A DNA stretch of 64,000 bases, taken from GWE2-42-39 sp034003625 (GTDB taxonomy: Bacteria; Bacteroidota; Bacteroidia; Bacteroidales; Prolixibacteraceae). The translations under genes and the position numbers were made by a program. Positions 41,924 through 50,227 of this stretch are shown here, piece by piece. Where the stretch lies: NCBI GenBank assembly GCA_034003625.1, contig JAVEYG010000020.1, forward strand, positions 24,943-88,942, read 5' to 3'. The notes below the pieces were generated by a model. It searched no databases, was not told the origin of the DNA, and worked only from the letters and a program-made list of their open reading frames with translations. Positions within the stretch are counted from its first letter, which is position 1. The number at the start of each line of letters is the position of its first letter.

Positions 41924-43189
41924 ATGGATACAATTAAACAAACACTGCTCTGGCTTCTTTTTCCTACCCAGTTATTACTGGCGCAGGAAAAGCCGGGGCT
42001 TGACGACTGCCGGCAATGGGCGCGCGAAAACCATCCGGTGTTGCAGCAAAAGCAAATTTTGGAAGATATGTCGGGACTGGCCGTTGAAAACCACCAAACC
42101 AGTTATTTGCCATCGTTGAACCTGAACGGGCAGGCGACCTACCAGTCGGATGTGACCAGTGTCCCGATCAGCCTTCCGAATATTTCCATTCCGTCGGTGG
42201 CAAACGACCAGTATAAAATGTACATCGATGTTTCGCAGACGATATGGGACGGTGGCATCACCAAAATACTGACCGAGTTGGAAAAGAAAAAATTAGACTC
42301 GGAATTGCAAAAAACAGAGGTCGAATTGTATGCTGTTCAGGAAAAAGTAAATGCTTTCTTTTTTATGCAACTGAAATTACAGCAAAACGCTAAAGCGTTG
42401 GAGACCAAAAAAGAGACACTGCTCGAACGGCAAAAGCAAATGGAACCGGCGCTCCGCAATGGCATTATCCTGGCTTCCGACCTCGACCAGTTGAAGGCAG
42501 AACTCATCCGGTTGGAGCAGGATCAATTGGGCATTGAGTCGAGCCGGCAGTATTGCGCCAACGCGTTGTCGATATTGACCGGAAAGCCGGCCTCTATTTT
42601 TGCAGAACTGGTTTTGCCGGAAAACAAAGCAGAATCTTCAGGAATAATTGCCCGTCCGGAATTGGAATTGTTTGGGAAGCAGCGGCTTCAACTCGATACT
42701 TCTTCTGATTTGCTGAAAAAACAGCGCAACCCCAAAGTGTTCGGTTTCGGACAATTGGGCTACGGAAGGCCCGGGCTGAACATGCTTGCCGACGAGTTCG
42801 ATAGTTATTATTTAGTTGGTGTGGGCATGAAATGGAACATTCACGACTGGAAAAAAACACAGCGCGAGGTGCAAACTATTCAACTTCAGAAAGAAATAAT
42901 TGAGAATAAAGAGTTGGAGTTCAGGCGGAACATCAGTCTGGCGATGGAACCGTACAAGGAGGAAACAGCAAAACTCCGGAAAATTATGGAGCAGGATGTG
43001 GCGCTGATCGCGCTTCAGGAAAACATCACCAAAAGTTCGGCCTCAAAGCTCGACAACGGCACAATCACGGTTTCAGATTATATCAAAGATTTGAATGCCG
43101 AAATACTGGCGAAAATTATGTACGAAACACATAAAATTCAGTTGCAGGAAGCCATTGAGGCTTGCCGTACCATTCAGGGACAATTGTAA
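41924..43189 (+). CDS. TolC-family outer membrane efflux protein
   Basis: This 421-residue protein has a signal peptide (residues 1-20, ending LLAQ) and the two repeated helical halves of TolC: LDDCRQWARENHPVLQQKQI at the start, long coiled coils around 120-210 and 300-400, and SYLPSLNLNGQATYQSD as the first strand pair. It forms the outer-membrane channel for the HlyD-ABC pump encoded next. Confidence 0.92.
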   Translation: MDTIKQTLLWLLFPTQLLLAQEKPGLDDCRQWARENHPVLQQKQILEDMSGLAVENHQTSYLPSLNLNGQATYQSDVTSVPISLPNISIPSVANDQYKMYIDVSQTIWDGGITKILTELEKKKLDSELQKTEVELYAVQEKVNAFFFMQLKLQQNAKALETKKETLLERQKQMEPALRNGIILASDLDQLKAELIRLEQDQLGIESSRQYCANALSILTGKPASIFAELVLPENKAESSGIIARPELELFGKQRLQLDTSSDLLKKQRNPKVFGFGQLGYGRPGLNMLADEFDSYYLVGVGMKWNIHDWKKTQREVQTIQLQKEIIENKELEFRRNISLAMEPYKEETAKLRKIMEQDVALIALQENITKSSASKLDNGTITVSDYIKDLNAEILAKIMYETHKIQLQEAIEACRTIQGQL

Positions 43190-43202
43190 AAAATCATTCA
43201 AT

Positions 43203-44111
43203 ATGAAGACAAAATACATCAGTTTAATAATTATTGCGGCTTTGACAGCCTGCAACGGGAGCAAGGAAAAATCGGATGGCTATGGCAATTTTGAAACCAT
43301 CGAGACCATTGTTTCTGCCGAATCGTCCGGAAAAATCCTTTACCTGAATGCCGAACAGGGCGATGTGCTCGCCAAAGGGCAGTTGATTGGCATTGTAGAC
43401 ACGACGCAATTGTTTTTCAGCATCGGACAACTGAACGCGCAAATGCAGGCGACTGCGGTAAAAAAAGTAAGCGTTTCGGCACAAATTGAGGTGTTGAACG
43501 AGCAGATGAAAAACCTGAAAATCGAACAGCAACGCATTCAGAATCTGTACAACGAAAAAGCGGCCACCCGCAAAGATCTTGATTTTATTAACGGCAGGGT
43601 GGGCGAGATGCAAAAACAGATTGCTTCGGTACGAACACAGTTCCAGATGATTGACCGGGAAATGGAGGTGTTGAATTCGCAACTTGCCAAAACGGAAGAC
43701 CTGAAGGGGAAATGCAAAATTATCAGCCCGGTTGACGGCACGGTGCTTGAAAAATACCTCGAACAGGGTGAGCTTACTTCGGCAGGCAAGCCGGTACTGA
43801 AAGTGGCCGACCTGAGCGTACTCGATCTGAAGGTGTACATCAGTGGCAGCCAGTTGGCGAATGTGAAGATAGGGCAGGAGGTAGAGGTTATTATCGACAA
43901 AACGGACAAAGAAAACCAGTCGCTGAAAGGGACGGTGGAATGGATTTCGCCGGAAGCCGAGTTCACCCCGAAAATTATTCAAACCAAAGAAGAACGGGTG
44001 AAATTAGTCTATGCGATGAAAGTGGCCGTGAAAAACGATGGCCGCCTGAAAATCGGGATGCCGGGAGAGGTAAAGATAGCCCCTCCTAAGCTCCCCAAAG
44101 GAGAGGAATAA
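43203..44111 (+). CDS. HlyD-family efflux adaptor lipoprotein
   Basis: The ATG at 43203 gives 302 residues with a lipoprotein signal (IIIAALTACNGS, Cys near residue 17). A biotinyl-like domain (GKILYLNAEQGDVLAKGQLI) is split by a coiled-coil hairpin (about 80-170), followed by the barrel and ISPVDGTVLEKYLEQGELTS. It bridges TolC and the inner-membrane ABC complex. Its last residues, APPKLPKGEE, are encoded by the CCCCTCC...GGAGAGG repeat that begins here, so the natural end has been overwritten. Confidence 0.92.
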   Translation: MKTKYISLIIIAALTACNGSKEKSDGYGNFETIETIVSAESSGKILYLNAEQGDVLAKGQLIGIVDTTQLFFSIGQLNAQMQATAVKKVSVSAQIEVLNEQMKNLKIEQQRIQNLYNEKAATRKDLDFINGRVGEMQKQIASVRTQFQMIDREMEVLNSQLAKTEDLKGKCKIISPVDGTVLEKYLEQGELTSAGKPVLKVADLSVLDLKVYISGSQLANVKIGQEVEVIIDKTDKENQSLKGTVEWISPEAEFTPKIIQTKEERVKLVYAMKVAVKNDGRLKIGMPGEVKIAPPKLPKGEE

Positions 44112-44300
44112 GAAGCCCCATCCCGGCCTTCCCCCAAGGGGAAGGAGTAGAAGCCTCTCTCCCTGCCTCTCCCCTAAGGGGAAAGGGGTAAAGACAGTGA
44201 AAAATGAAAGTTGTGCGAAAAAGATAAAACATGAATCAATACAAATTTCAGGAAAGCCAAAAACTCCCCTCCTTTGGAGGGGTTGGGGAAGGCTTTTGGG
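44081..44300. repeat. GC-rich palindromic repeat cluster between HlyD and the first ATPase (decayed element)
   Basis: Three palindromic units of the type CTCCCCTAAGGGGA (around 44090, 44131 and 44168) lie on the left. One unit in opposite orientation lies on the right (CCCCTCCTTTGGAGGGG, around 44267-44283). The ~70-nt spacer contains an ATG at 44231 followed by codons NQYKFQES, which resembles the first residues of a four-helix-bundle protein and then runs into the repeat. I read it as a gutted relative of the two elements that follow in this operon. Confidence 0.6.
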
Positions 44301-44308
44301 GTTCTATT

Positions 44309-45223
44309 ATGATTTCCATTGAAAATATACACAAATCGTACGGAACGGTGGAGGCGCTGAAAGGTGTTTCGCTGCAAGTAGCGAAAGGCGAACTGTTTGG
44401 ACTGATCGGGCCGGACGGCGCCGGGAAAACCACGCTGATGCGTATCCTGATGACCATGTTGGTTCCCGGTTCCGGAAAAGTAAGCATGAACGGACTTGAT
44501 ACGGTAAAAGAGTATAAAAAAATAAGGACACAGGTGGGCTACATGCCCGGGCGTTTTTCGTTGTACCAGGATTTGACCGTGGAGGAAAACCTGCAATTTT
44601 TTGCCACGGTTTTTGGTACCACCATCGAAGAAAATTATTATCTGATAAAAGATATTTACGCCCAGATTGAACCGTTCAAAAACCGGTTGGCAGGGAAACT
44701 GTCTGGCGGAATGAAGCAAAAACTGGCTCTTTCGTGCGCACTGATCCACAAGCCGGAAATCCTTATTCTGGATGAACCAACCACCGGCGTGGATGCGGTT
44801 TCGAGAAAAGAATTCTGGGAGATGCTGAAAAAATTACAGCAACACGACATTACCATTCTGGTTTCGACGCCCTACATGGACGAAGCGAACCTGTGCGACC
44901 GGGTGGCGCTGATACAGAACGGACAGATTTTAGATGTGGACACGCCGCGGCGGATCACCGAAAAATTCAACCGGAAAATGCTGGCAGTGAGCTCTGCGGA
45001 TATGTACCGGCTGATCCGGGATGTACGCGCTTTCAGCAAAACAGAAACGGCATTTGCTTTCGGGCAGTTCCTGCATGTTACCTCGGTTGACGACGACATG
45101 GAAGCCATCGAACTGGAAAACTACCTGCTCTCGAAGAAACACGAACAAGTTCAGGTATTCGAAACCGAACCAACGATTGAGGATGTGTTTATGAGTTTAA
45201 TGAGAGAGGGAGAGTCGCAGTAA
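44309..45223 (+). CDS. ABC transporter ATPase 1 of the efflux pump (YbhF N-terminal-half-like)
   Basis: The ATG at 44309 (MISIENIHKSYGTVEALKGV) gives 304 residues; the 26 in-frame codons before it are repeat-derived. Walker A is GLIGPDGAGKTTLMRIL, the signature LSGGMKQKLALSCAL and Walker B ILILDEPTTGVD. The H-loop His is replaced (VSTPYMDEANLCD), as in the first ATPase domain of YbhF-type pumps. It presumably pairs with the second ATPase at 45752 as a heterodimer. The C-terminus EGESQ and stop are encoded by the first unit of a 13-nt repeat. Confidence 0.92.
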   Translation: MISIENIHKSYGTVEALKGVSLQVAKGELFGLIGPDGAGKTTLMRILMTMLVPGSGKVSMNGLDTVKEYKKIRTQVGYMPGRFSLYQDLTVEENLQFFATVFGTTIEENYYLIKDIYAQIEPFKNRLAGKLSGGMKQKLALSCALIHKPEILILDEPTTGVDAVSRKEFWEMLKKLQQHDITILVSTPYMDEANLCDRVALIQNGQILDVDTPRRITEKFNRKMLAVSSADMYRLIRDVRAFSKTETAFAFGQFLHVTSVDDDMEAIELENYLLSKKHEQVQVFETEPTIEDVFMSLMREGESQ

Positions 45224-45289
45224 ACAGTCGCAGTAAACAGTCGCAGTTTTCAGTTTCAGTAGGCAGTCTCAGTTTTCAGTCGCAGTAAA
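45212..45289 (+). repeat. Six 13-nt tandem repeats, left flank of four-helix element B
   Basis: Units of the form CAGTCGCAGTAAA/TTTT run from 45212 to 45289, the first containing the stop codon of ATPase 1. The segment 45271-45286 (AGTTTTCAGTCGCAGT) is the perfect 16-nt complement of 45706-45721 behind the four-helix-bundle gene, so the whole element can fold into a stem with the gene in the loop. Confidence 0.85.
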
Positions 45290-45328
45290 CAGTTAAGATA
45301 GTAGTTGCCGAAAAAAACATAAAAAAAA

Positions 45329-45697
45329 ATGGACTTTAAAAATTTGATAGCATACAAAAAGGCATTTTCACTGGCGATGGAGGTTTATAAAGTTTCAAAA
45401 TCTTTTCCAAAGGAAGAAACTTATTCTTTGACCGATCAGATAAGACGGTCGTCTCGTTCGGTTTGCACCAATATTGCCGAAGCTTACAGAAAACGGATTT
45501 ACCAGAAACATTTTATCAGCAAATTAACGGATGCGGATGCTGAAAATTCGGAAACGATGGTTTGGCTCGACTTTGCATTAGCCTGCAATTACATCCCCGA
45601 TGCTGATTATGAGCATTTTTATAATGAGTCGGTTGAAATCGGAAAGCTGGTCAATTACATGATCTCCAATCCTGAAAAATTCGGCAGCAAATACTGA
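45329..45697 (+). CDS. Four-helix-bundle protein (S23/IVS type), element B
   Basis: This 122-residue protein of the four-helix-bundle family is known from intervening sequences in 23S rRNA genes and related to the Avd accessory protein of diversity-generating retroelements. The hallmark segment is LTDQIRRSSRSVCTNIAEAY near 36-55; it starts MDFKNLIAYKKAFSLAMEVY. It sits between the two ATPase genes of the pump and is flanked by complementary repeats. Its stop codon (TGA 45695-45697) lies inside the right flank. It has no evident part in efflux and is best read as cargo of a small invasive element. Confidence 0.9.
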   Translation: MDFKNLIAYKKAFSLAMEVYKVSKSFPKEETYSLTDQIRRSSRSVCTNIAEAYRKRIYQKHFISKLTDADAENSETMVWLDFALACNYIPDADYEHFYNESVEIGKLVNYMISNPEKFGSKY

Positions 45698-45721
45698 AAA
45701 CTGCGACTGCGACTGAAAACT
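45694..45721 (-). repeat. Right flank of element B
   Basis: ACTGAAAACTGCGACTGCGACTGAAAACT-type sequence, the inverted complement of the left 13-nt repeats, with 16 consecutive pairing bases (45706-45721 with 45271-45286). It starts within the last codon of the four-helix-bundle gene. Confidence 0.85.
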
Positions 45722-45751
45722 AAATTACTCTGTGGTGAAAAAACAATTACG

Positions 45752-46480
45752 ATGAATCAGGAAACTTCAGTAATAAAAGTACGCAACTTAGTTAAGAAAT
45801 TCGGTTCGTTTGTGGCGAACGACCACCTGAATTTCGAGGTGTATAAAGGCGAGATATTTGGTTTCCTGGGAGCCAATGGCGCCGGGAAAACGACCGCAAT
45901 ACGAATTCTTTGCGGCTTGTCGGCGCCCACCTCGGGCGAACTGACCGTGGCCGGCTATGACGTGTACACCCAAACCGAGAAAATCAAGCAGAACATCGGG
46001 TACATGAGCCAGAAGTTTTCGCTGTACGAAGACATGACCATTTCTGAAAATATCCGGTTTTATTCAGGAATTTATAAAATAAAGCCGGATGACCGGAAAC
46101 GAAAAGAAAAGGAGTTGTTGCAGAAGCTCGGGATGTTGGATGCCCATAACAAGCTGATTGCCGACCTTCCGTTGGGATGGAAACAGAAACTGGCTTTCTC
46201 GGTGGCCGTTTTTCACGAGCCGAAAATTGTTTTTCTCGACGAACCCACCGGCGGTGTTGATCCCGTGACCCGCCGCAAATTCTGGGATCTGATTTACGAA
46301 GCGGCCCACAGCGGCATCACCGTATTTGTAACGACCCACTACATGGACGAAGCCGAGTATTGCGACCGCGTTTGCATTATGAACGAAGGCCGCATTGTGG
46401 CCCTCGACACGCCCGGGAACCTCAAAAAACAATACGTCGCGAACGATATGGACGGGGTGTTCCTTCGTATCGCGAGATAG
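45752..46480 (+). CDS. ABC transporter ATPase 2 of the efflux pump (YbhF C-terminal-half-like)
   Basis: This 242-residue ATPase has Walker A GFLGANGAGKTTAIRIL, Walker B IVFLDEPTGGVDPVTRR and a normal H-loop VTTHYMDEAEYCD. The signature is degenerate (LPLGWKQKLAFSVAVF instead of LSGGQ). That combination complements ATPase 1, which has a good signature but no H-loop His, as expected for the two halves of YbhF made as separate proteins. The gene is cut off from its neighbours on both sides by four-helix-bundle elements. The stop (TAG) lies in a GAGATA unit of the next repeat. Confidence 0.92.
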   Translation: MNQETSVIKVRNLVKKFGSFVANDHLNFEVYKGEIFGFLGANGAGKTTAIRILCGLSAPTSGELTVAGYDVYTQTEKIKQNIGYMSQKFSLYEDMTISENIRFYSGIYKIKPDDRKRKEKELLQKLGMLDAHNKLIADLPLGWKQKLAFSVAVFHEPKIVFLDEPTGGVDPVTRRKFWDLIYEAAHSGITVFVTTHYMDEAEYCDRVCIMNEGRIVALDTPGNLKKQYVANDMDGVFLRIAR

Positions 46481-46482
46481 TT

Positions 46483-46501
46483 GTGAGATATGAGATATGA
46501 G
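46483..46501 (+). repeat. 7-nt tandem repeats, left flank of four-helix element C
   Basis: GTGAGATATGAGATATGAG, a 19-nt run of GAGATAT units, begins 3 nt after the ATPase 2 stop and is the perfect complement of 46916-46934. Confidence 0.85.
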
Positions 46502-46551
46502 TCGTGAGACAAAAAGACAAGAGAAAAATTTATCGAATAAAATATAGCATC

Positions 46552-46905
46552 ATGAATAATTTTAAAGAATTGAAAGTGTGGCAGCAAAGCGTTGATCTGG
46601 TCGTTGATATTTACCAGCTAACGCGACAATTTCCTTCAGAAGAAATGTACGGGATAACTTCTCAAATCAGAAGAAGTTCAATTTCAATTCCCTCCAATAT
46701 TGCTGAAGGGGCAGGACGAATCAAACCTGGTGATTTTAACCATTTTCTAAACATTGCACGTGGCTCTTCCAACGAACTGGAAACTCAACTCATTATAGCT
46801 GAGCGTTTAAATTTTATCGATAAAAATGAAACCAGAGAAATTTTCATCAAAATAGATGAGATACAACGCATGATCACAGGCCTTCAAAAAACACTAAAAG
46901 TCTAA
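46552..46905 (+). CDS. Four-helix-bundle protein (S23/IVS type), element C
   Basis: The ATG at 46552 gives 117 residues beginning MNNFKELKVWQQSVDLVVDI; an upstream in-frame extension is repeat-adjacent and unlikely. The family segment is ITSQIRRSSISIPSNIAEGA near 35-54, followed by HFLNIARGSSNELETQLIIA. It is clearly related to, but well diverged from, the copy at 45329 and carries different flanking repeats, so the two are separate arrivals and not a tandem duplication. It lies between ATPase 2 and the first permease. Confidence 0.91.
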   Translation: MNNFKELKVWQQSVDLVVDIYQLTRQFPSEEMYGITSQIRRSSISIPSNIAEGAGRIKPGDFNHFLNIARGSSNELETQLIIAERLNFIDKNETREIFIKIDEIQRMITGLQKTLKV

Positions 46906-46908
46906 CAA

Positions 46909-46962
46909 CTCATATCTCATATCTCATATCTCACGACTCATTACTCAAAACTCACGACTCGA
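46909..46962 (-). repeat. Right flank of element C
   Basis: Three CTCATAT units and a CTCAC end (46909-46934) are the inverted complement of the left flank with 19 perfect pairs. They are followed by looser copies (CTCATTACTCAAAACTCACGACTC) reaching almost to the permease start at 46965. Confidence 0.85.
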
Positions 46963-46964
46963 AA

Positions 46965-48074
46965 ATGAAACGCTTCATCGGATTTTTACGAAAAGAATTT
47001 AGGCACATCCTGCGCGACCGGCGGACTATGATCATTATCTTCGGTTTGCCCATTGCGCAACTGTTGATTTTCGGCAAAGTGATTTCAACCGATATAAAGG
47101 ATGCAAAAATTGCCGTTTACGATCCGGCACAGGACGAAACATCAAGGGAAATTACCTCGAAGTTGTTGTCGTCGGGCTATTTTCTGCTGGACGAAACCCT
47201 GGATGCAGAAACCGATTACGAAGCCGTTTTCAGAAAAGGAAAAGTAAAAATGATCGTGGCTTTTGAGCCGGCATTCGACCGAAAGCTGGAACGCGAAGGC
47301 AAGGCGGCGGTGCAACTCATTGCCGACGCGTCGGACCCCAATGTGGCGCGAATGCTCACCGCGTATGCTTCAGGAATTATCAACGATTACGTGATGGACG
47401 AAAAAATGCCGGGCATGACTTTGCCCCACGAGATTGTTCCCGAGGTGCGGATGCTGTTCAACGAAGACATGAAAAGTGTGTATATGTATGTGCCGGGCAT
47501 CATGGCCATGATCCTGATGCTGATTTCGGCGATGATGACCTCGGTGTCAATCGCCCGCGAAAAAGAACTGGGAACGATGGAAATCCTGCTGGCATCGCCC
47601 CTGAAGCCCATTCACATTGTGTTGGGCAAAGTGGCGCCTTACATGGTTATTTCCATCATCAATTCCACGATCGTCATCCTTGTTGGCGTATTTGTTTTTG
47701 GAGTGCCGGTTTTGGGCAGCGCCCTCTTCCTGATGCTCGAAACCCTTCTGTTCATTACCCTTGCCTTGTCGATCGGTATTTTCATTTCGACCATCGCGCC
47801 AACCCAGATGATTGCCATGTTTATTTCTGCACTCGGGCTGATGTTGCCGACCATACTGCTCTCCGGATTTGTGTTTCAGATTGAAAACATGCCCGCGCCG
47901 CTGCAATATTTCTCGGCCCTGATGCCGCCACGCTGGTACATCGTGATCATTAAAAACATTATGCTGAAAGGGGTTGGGATAACGTATGTGTGGAAAGAAA
48001 CACTGATACTGCTTGTAATGACGGTTTTCTTTATCGCGCTGAGTGTGAAAAATTTTAAAACCAGATTGGAATAA
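46965..48074 (+). CDS. ABC-2 type efflux permease 1 (YbhS/YbhR-like)
   Basis: This 369-residue protein opens FIGFLRKEFRHILRDRRTMI, then has a first membrane segment, a ~150-residue extracytoplasmic domain (residues 45-175), and five segments from 178 on, including GIMAMILMLISAMMTSVSIAREKELGTMEIL at the coupling-helix region. It pairs with the next permease as a heterodimer driven by the two ATPases. The stop overlaps the start of permease 2 by 1 nt. Confidence 0.92.
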   Translation: MKRFIGFLRKEFRHILRDRRTMIIIFGLPIAQLLIFGKVISTDIKDAKIAVYDPAQDETSREITSKLLSSGYFLLDETLDAETDYEAVFRKGKVKMIVAFEPAFDRKLEREGKAAVQLIADASDPNVARMLTAYASGIINDYVMDEKMPGMTLPHEIVPEVRMLFNEDMKSVYMYVPGIMAMILMLISAMMTSVSIAREKELGTMEILLASPLKPIHIVLGKVAPYMVISIINSTIVILVGVFVFGVPVLGSALFLMLETLLFITLALSIGIFISTIAPTQMIAMFISALGLMLPTILLSGFVFQIENMPAPLQYFSALMPPRWYIVIIKNIMLKGVGITYVWKETLILLVMTVFFIALSVKNFKTRLE

Positions 48075-49192
48075 TGAGGACTATTTTTTACGCCATACAG
48101 AAGGAGTTTATCCAGATACGCCGGAATAAAATCATGCTACGGATGATCATCATGGTTCCGCTTTTGCAAATGTTAGTGCTGGTTTTTGCTGCTACTTTCG
48201 ACATGAAAAACATCGATCTTTTTGTGGTCGATCACGATTTATCGGGCAGTTCGCGCGAACTGGTTTCCAAATTCGGGGGATCGCCTTTTTTTACGGTCAT
48301 AGGCCACAGTTTTGATGAACAGGAAGCCAGTCAGAATATACTTAACGATCGTTGCGACATGGTACTCACGATTCCTGACGATTTTGAAAAGAAACTAATG
48401 CGCGACAACCGGGCTGGTGTGCAGCTGTTCGTCAACTCCATCGACGGTTCTGCCGCCCAGTTGGCGTATTCGTACGCGCAGGCGGTGATCCGTTCGTACC
48501 ATCAAAACTTAGTTGCCGAAACCGAAGGCATCCCTGAATTTAAGCCGCCTTACCAGGTCGAAACCGTTTCGCGTTTCTGGTTCAATCCCGAACTCGATTA
48601 TAAATGGTTTATGGCGCCCGGCATCCTGGCGATCCTCGTCACGCTGATCGGCCTTTTTCTTTCAGGAATGAGCTTAGTGCATGAAAAAGAAATCGGTACT
48701 ATTGAGCAGCTCAATGTCACGCCCATCCGGAAATTCCATTTTCTGACCGGAAAATTAGTGCCCTTCCTGATCATTGCCCTGTTCGACCTTTCGTTTGGAC
48801 TGACCATTGCCCATTTAGTCTTCAACCTTCCGGTAGTGGGGAGTTTATGGGTGTTGTTCGGGTTCAGCGCTGTTTATCTCTTCGGGATACTGGGCATGGG
48901 CCTACTTATTTCCACGATGGCCGAAACCCAGCAGCAGGTAATGTTTGTATCGTTTTTCATCATGCTGGTTTTTATTATGATGGGCGGCATTTTTACGCCT
49001 GTGGAAAGCATGCCCGGGTGGGCGCAGGTTTTTAACTGGTTCAACCCGATAAGCTATTTCATGCGCGTATTGCGGATGGTAATACTGAAAGGCTCGGGTT
49101 TTGCCGAGTTGCTGAACGAATTGCTGGCATTGCTTGCTTTTGGGGTTGCTTTTCTGGTATTGGCCGTCAGGCGTTACCGTAAAGTGTCGTGA
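48074..49192 (+). CDS. ABC-2 type efflux permease 2 (YbhS/YbhR-like)
   Basis: This 372-residue paralogue of the preceding protein has the same layout: TIFYAIQKEFIQIRRNKIML at the start, an extracytoplasmic domain to about 180, then GILAILVTLIGLFLSGMSLVHEKEIGTIEQL and further membrane segments. The final segment is LLALLAFGVAFLVLAVRRYR. It is the last gene of the TetR-TolC-HlyD-ATPase-permease operon. Drug or metabolite export is expected; substrate unknown. Confidence 0.92.
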   Translation: MRTIFYAIQKEFIQIRRNKIMLRMIIMVPLLQMLVLVFAATFDMKNIDLFVVDHDLSGSSRELVSKFGGSPFFTVIGHSFDEQEASQNILNDRCDMVLTIPDDFEKKLMRDNRAGVQLFVNSIDGSAAQLAYSYAQAVIRSYHQNLVAETEGIPEFKPPYQVETVSRFWFNPELDYKWFMAPGILAILVTLIGLFLSGMSLVHEKEIGTIEQLNVTPIRKFHFLTGKLVPFLIIALFDLSFGLTIAHLVFNLPVVGSLWVLFGFSAVYLFGILGMGLLISTMAETQQQVMFVSFFIMLVFIMMGGIFTPVESMPGWAQVFNWFNPISYFMRVLRMVILKGSGFAELLNELLALLAFGVAFLVLAVRRYRKVS

Positions 49193-49307
49193 TGCGACGC
49201 TCACCGGTAAAAATCGGTCAGTCACTGAATAAGTGATCGGGGACTTGTAGCGGGAGTTTATTTTTATCGGTGAAAACAGAAACAATTATTTTTTTTGCCT
49301 TGAGGCC

Positions 49308-49868
49308 ATGAAAACAAGAAAACTGCTCGTGGCGCTGCTTATTTTATTTTGCAGCGCCGGGGCTTTTCCACAAAATGTAAAAACACTGACCAACGACGAT
49401 TTTTTCTCCTGGCAGGGAAACGGCTTTTATGTGTCTGTCGACTATAACTGGATGACTTCAGGAGAAGAAAAATATTCTGTAACAGGAGTGAAAGCTATTT
49501 TCCTGAAAGACCATCGGTATGGCCTGGGTCTCGGTTTTTCTTCTGCCGACCGGGTTAGTCTGACAGGCAGAGAAATTACCAGCCTGAATTACGTAGGGCC
49601 GGAACTGGCCTGTTTTATTGCCCCTAAAAAGTTAGTCTTTCCTTCCCTGCATTTGTTTCCCGGATTGGCCTATTGCCGTAACTGCCACAACAACGACCTT
49701 TTGCAATGGTTTGTCGAGCCGGGGCTGAAACTTCACCTGAACGTAGCTTCGTTTATGCGTTTTTCGCTGAATGCCAATTACCGGTATTTTCAGGATAAAC
49801 CGGGCTTTAGTTTGCAGGCGCTAAACGGCCTTAACTTTGGTTTTTCGGTTGCCTACGGAAAATTTTAA
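49308..49868 (+). CDS. Secreted/outer-membrane protein of unknown function
   Basis: A 186-residue protein with a signal peptide (LLVALLILFCSAGAFPQ, residues 5-21). The rest alternates polar and aromatic residues in strand-like runs (GNGFYVSVDYNWMTSG, YGLGLGFSSADRVSL, FSLNANYRYFQDKPGFSL) and ends VAYGKF with a C-terminal Phe, which fits a small outer-membrane beta-barrel. Function unknown. It follows the pump operon after 115 nt without a gene. Confidence 0.75.
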   Translation: MKTRKLLVALLILFCSAGAFPQNVKTLTNDDFFSWQGNGFYVSVDYNWMTSGEEKYSVTGVKAIFLKDHRYGLGLGFSSADRVSLTGREITSLNYVGPELACFIAPKKLVFPSLHLFPGLAYCRNCHNNDLLQWFVEPGLKLHLNVASFMRFSLNANYRYFQDKPGFSLQALNGLNFGFSVAYGKF

Positions 49869-49895
49869 AGCCCGACACATACGGAATTATTCCAA

Positions 49896-49946
49896 CACTC
49901 TTTCTCTGTGAAACTCTGCAAACAACTCTTTTAACTCTGTGGTTGA
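49896..49946 (+). repeat. Loose CTCTGTG repeats in a 350-nt gene-free stretch
   Basis: Imperfect copies of ACTCTGTGG/AACTCT occur in 49896-49946; a single copy, ACTCTGTGGTGAAA, also lies at 45726-45739 in front of ATPase 2. Otherwise 49869-50164 shows no gene or hairpin that I can support; it marks the entry into the AT-rich Fic island. Confidence 0.4.
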
Positions 49947-50164
49947 ATAGCGAAGCCAGGCACTTTTCTGAGTATCTGTTTGTTCATAAAATCTGAAAAT
50001 TAACTTCGCCGGATTATTCTTTTGTTCATAAGGTTTGTGTAAATTGAAGCTTTTAATTTAGAGGTACACATAAACGCCCGATTGGGAACGATATATGTAC
50101 TTCTGTTGAAAGATATATGCGAAATAGATGTAACAAGTGCATATATTTAAAGTTACCGTGCATT

Positions 50165-50227
50165 ATGAAAAAGACAAAGAAGTCACTTAAAGATTGGTTA
50201 TATTTGAGAAAAACCGAAAATGAATAA
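50165..50227 (+). CDS. Possible 20-aa upstream peptide overlapping the RhuM-Doc gene
   Basis: The frame reads MKKTKKSLKDWLYLRKTENE and its stop overlaps the first codons of the RhuM-Doc gene (start 50220). It is strongly basic. It could couple translation of the next gene or be the tail of a lost antitoxin; nothing else supports it. Confidence 0.3.
   Translation: MKKTKKSLKDWLYLRKTENE

Noticed and set aside
45212..45289. Tandem repeats as a CRISPR array
   Set aside because: Units of 13 nt without unique spacers, no cas genes, and complementarity to the other flank; not CRISPR.
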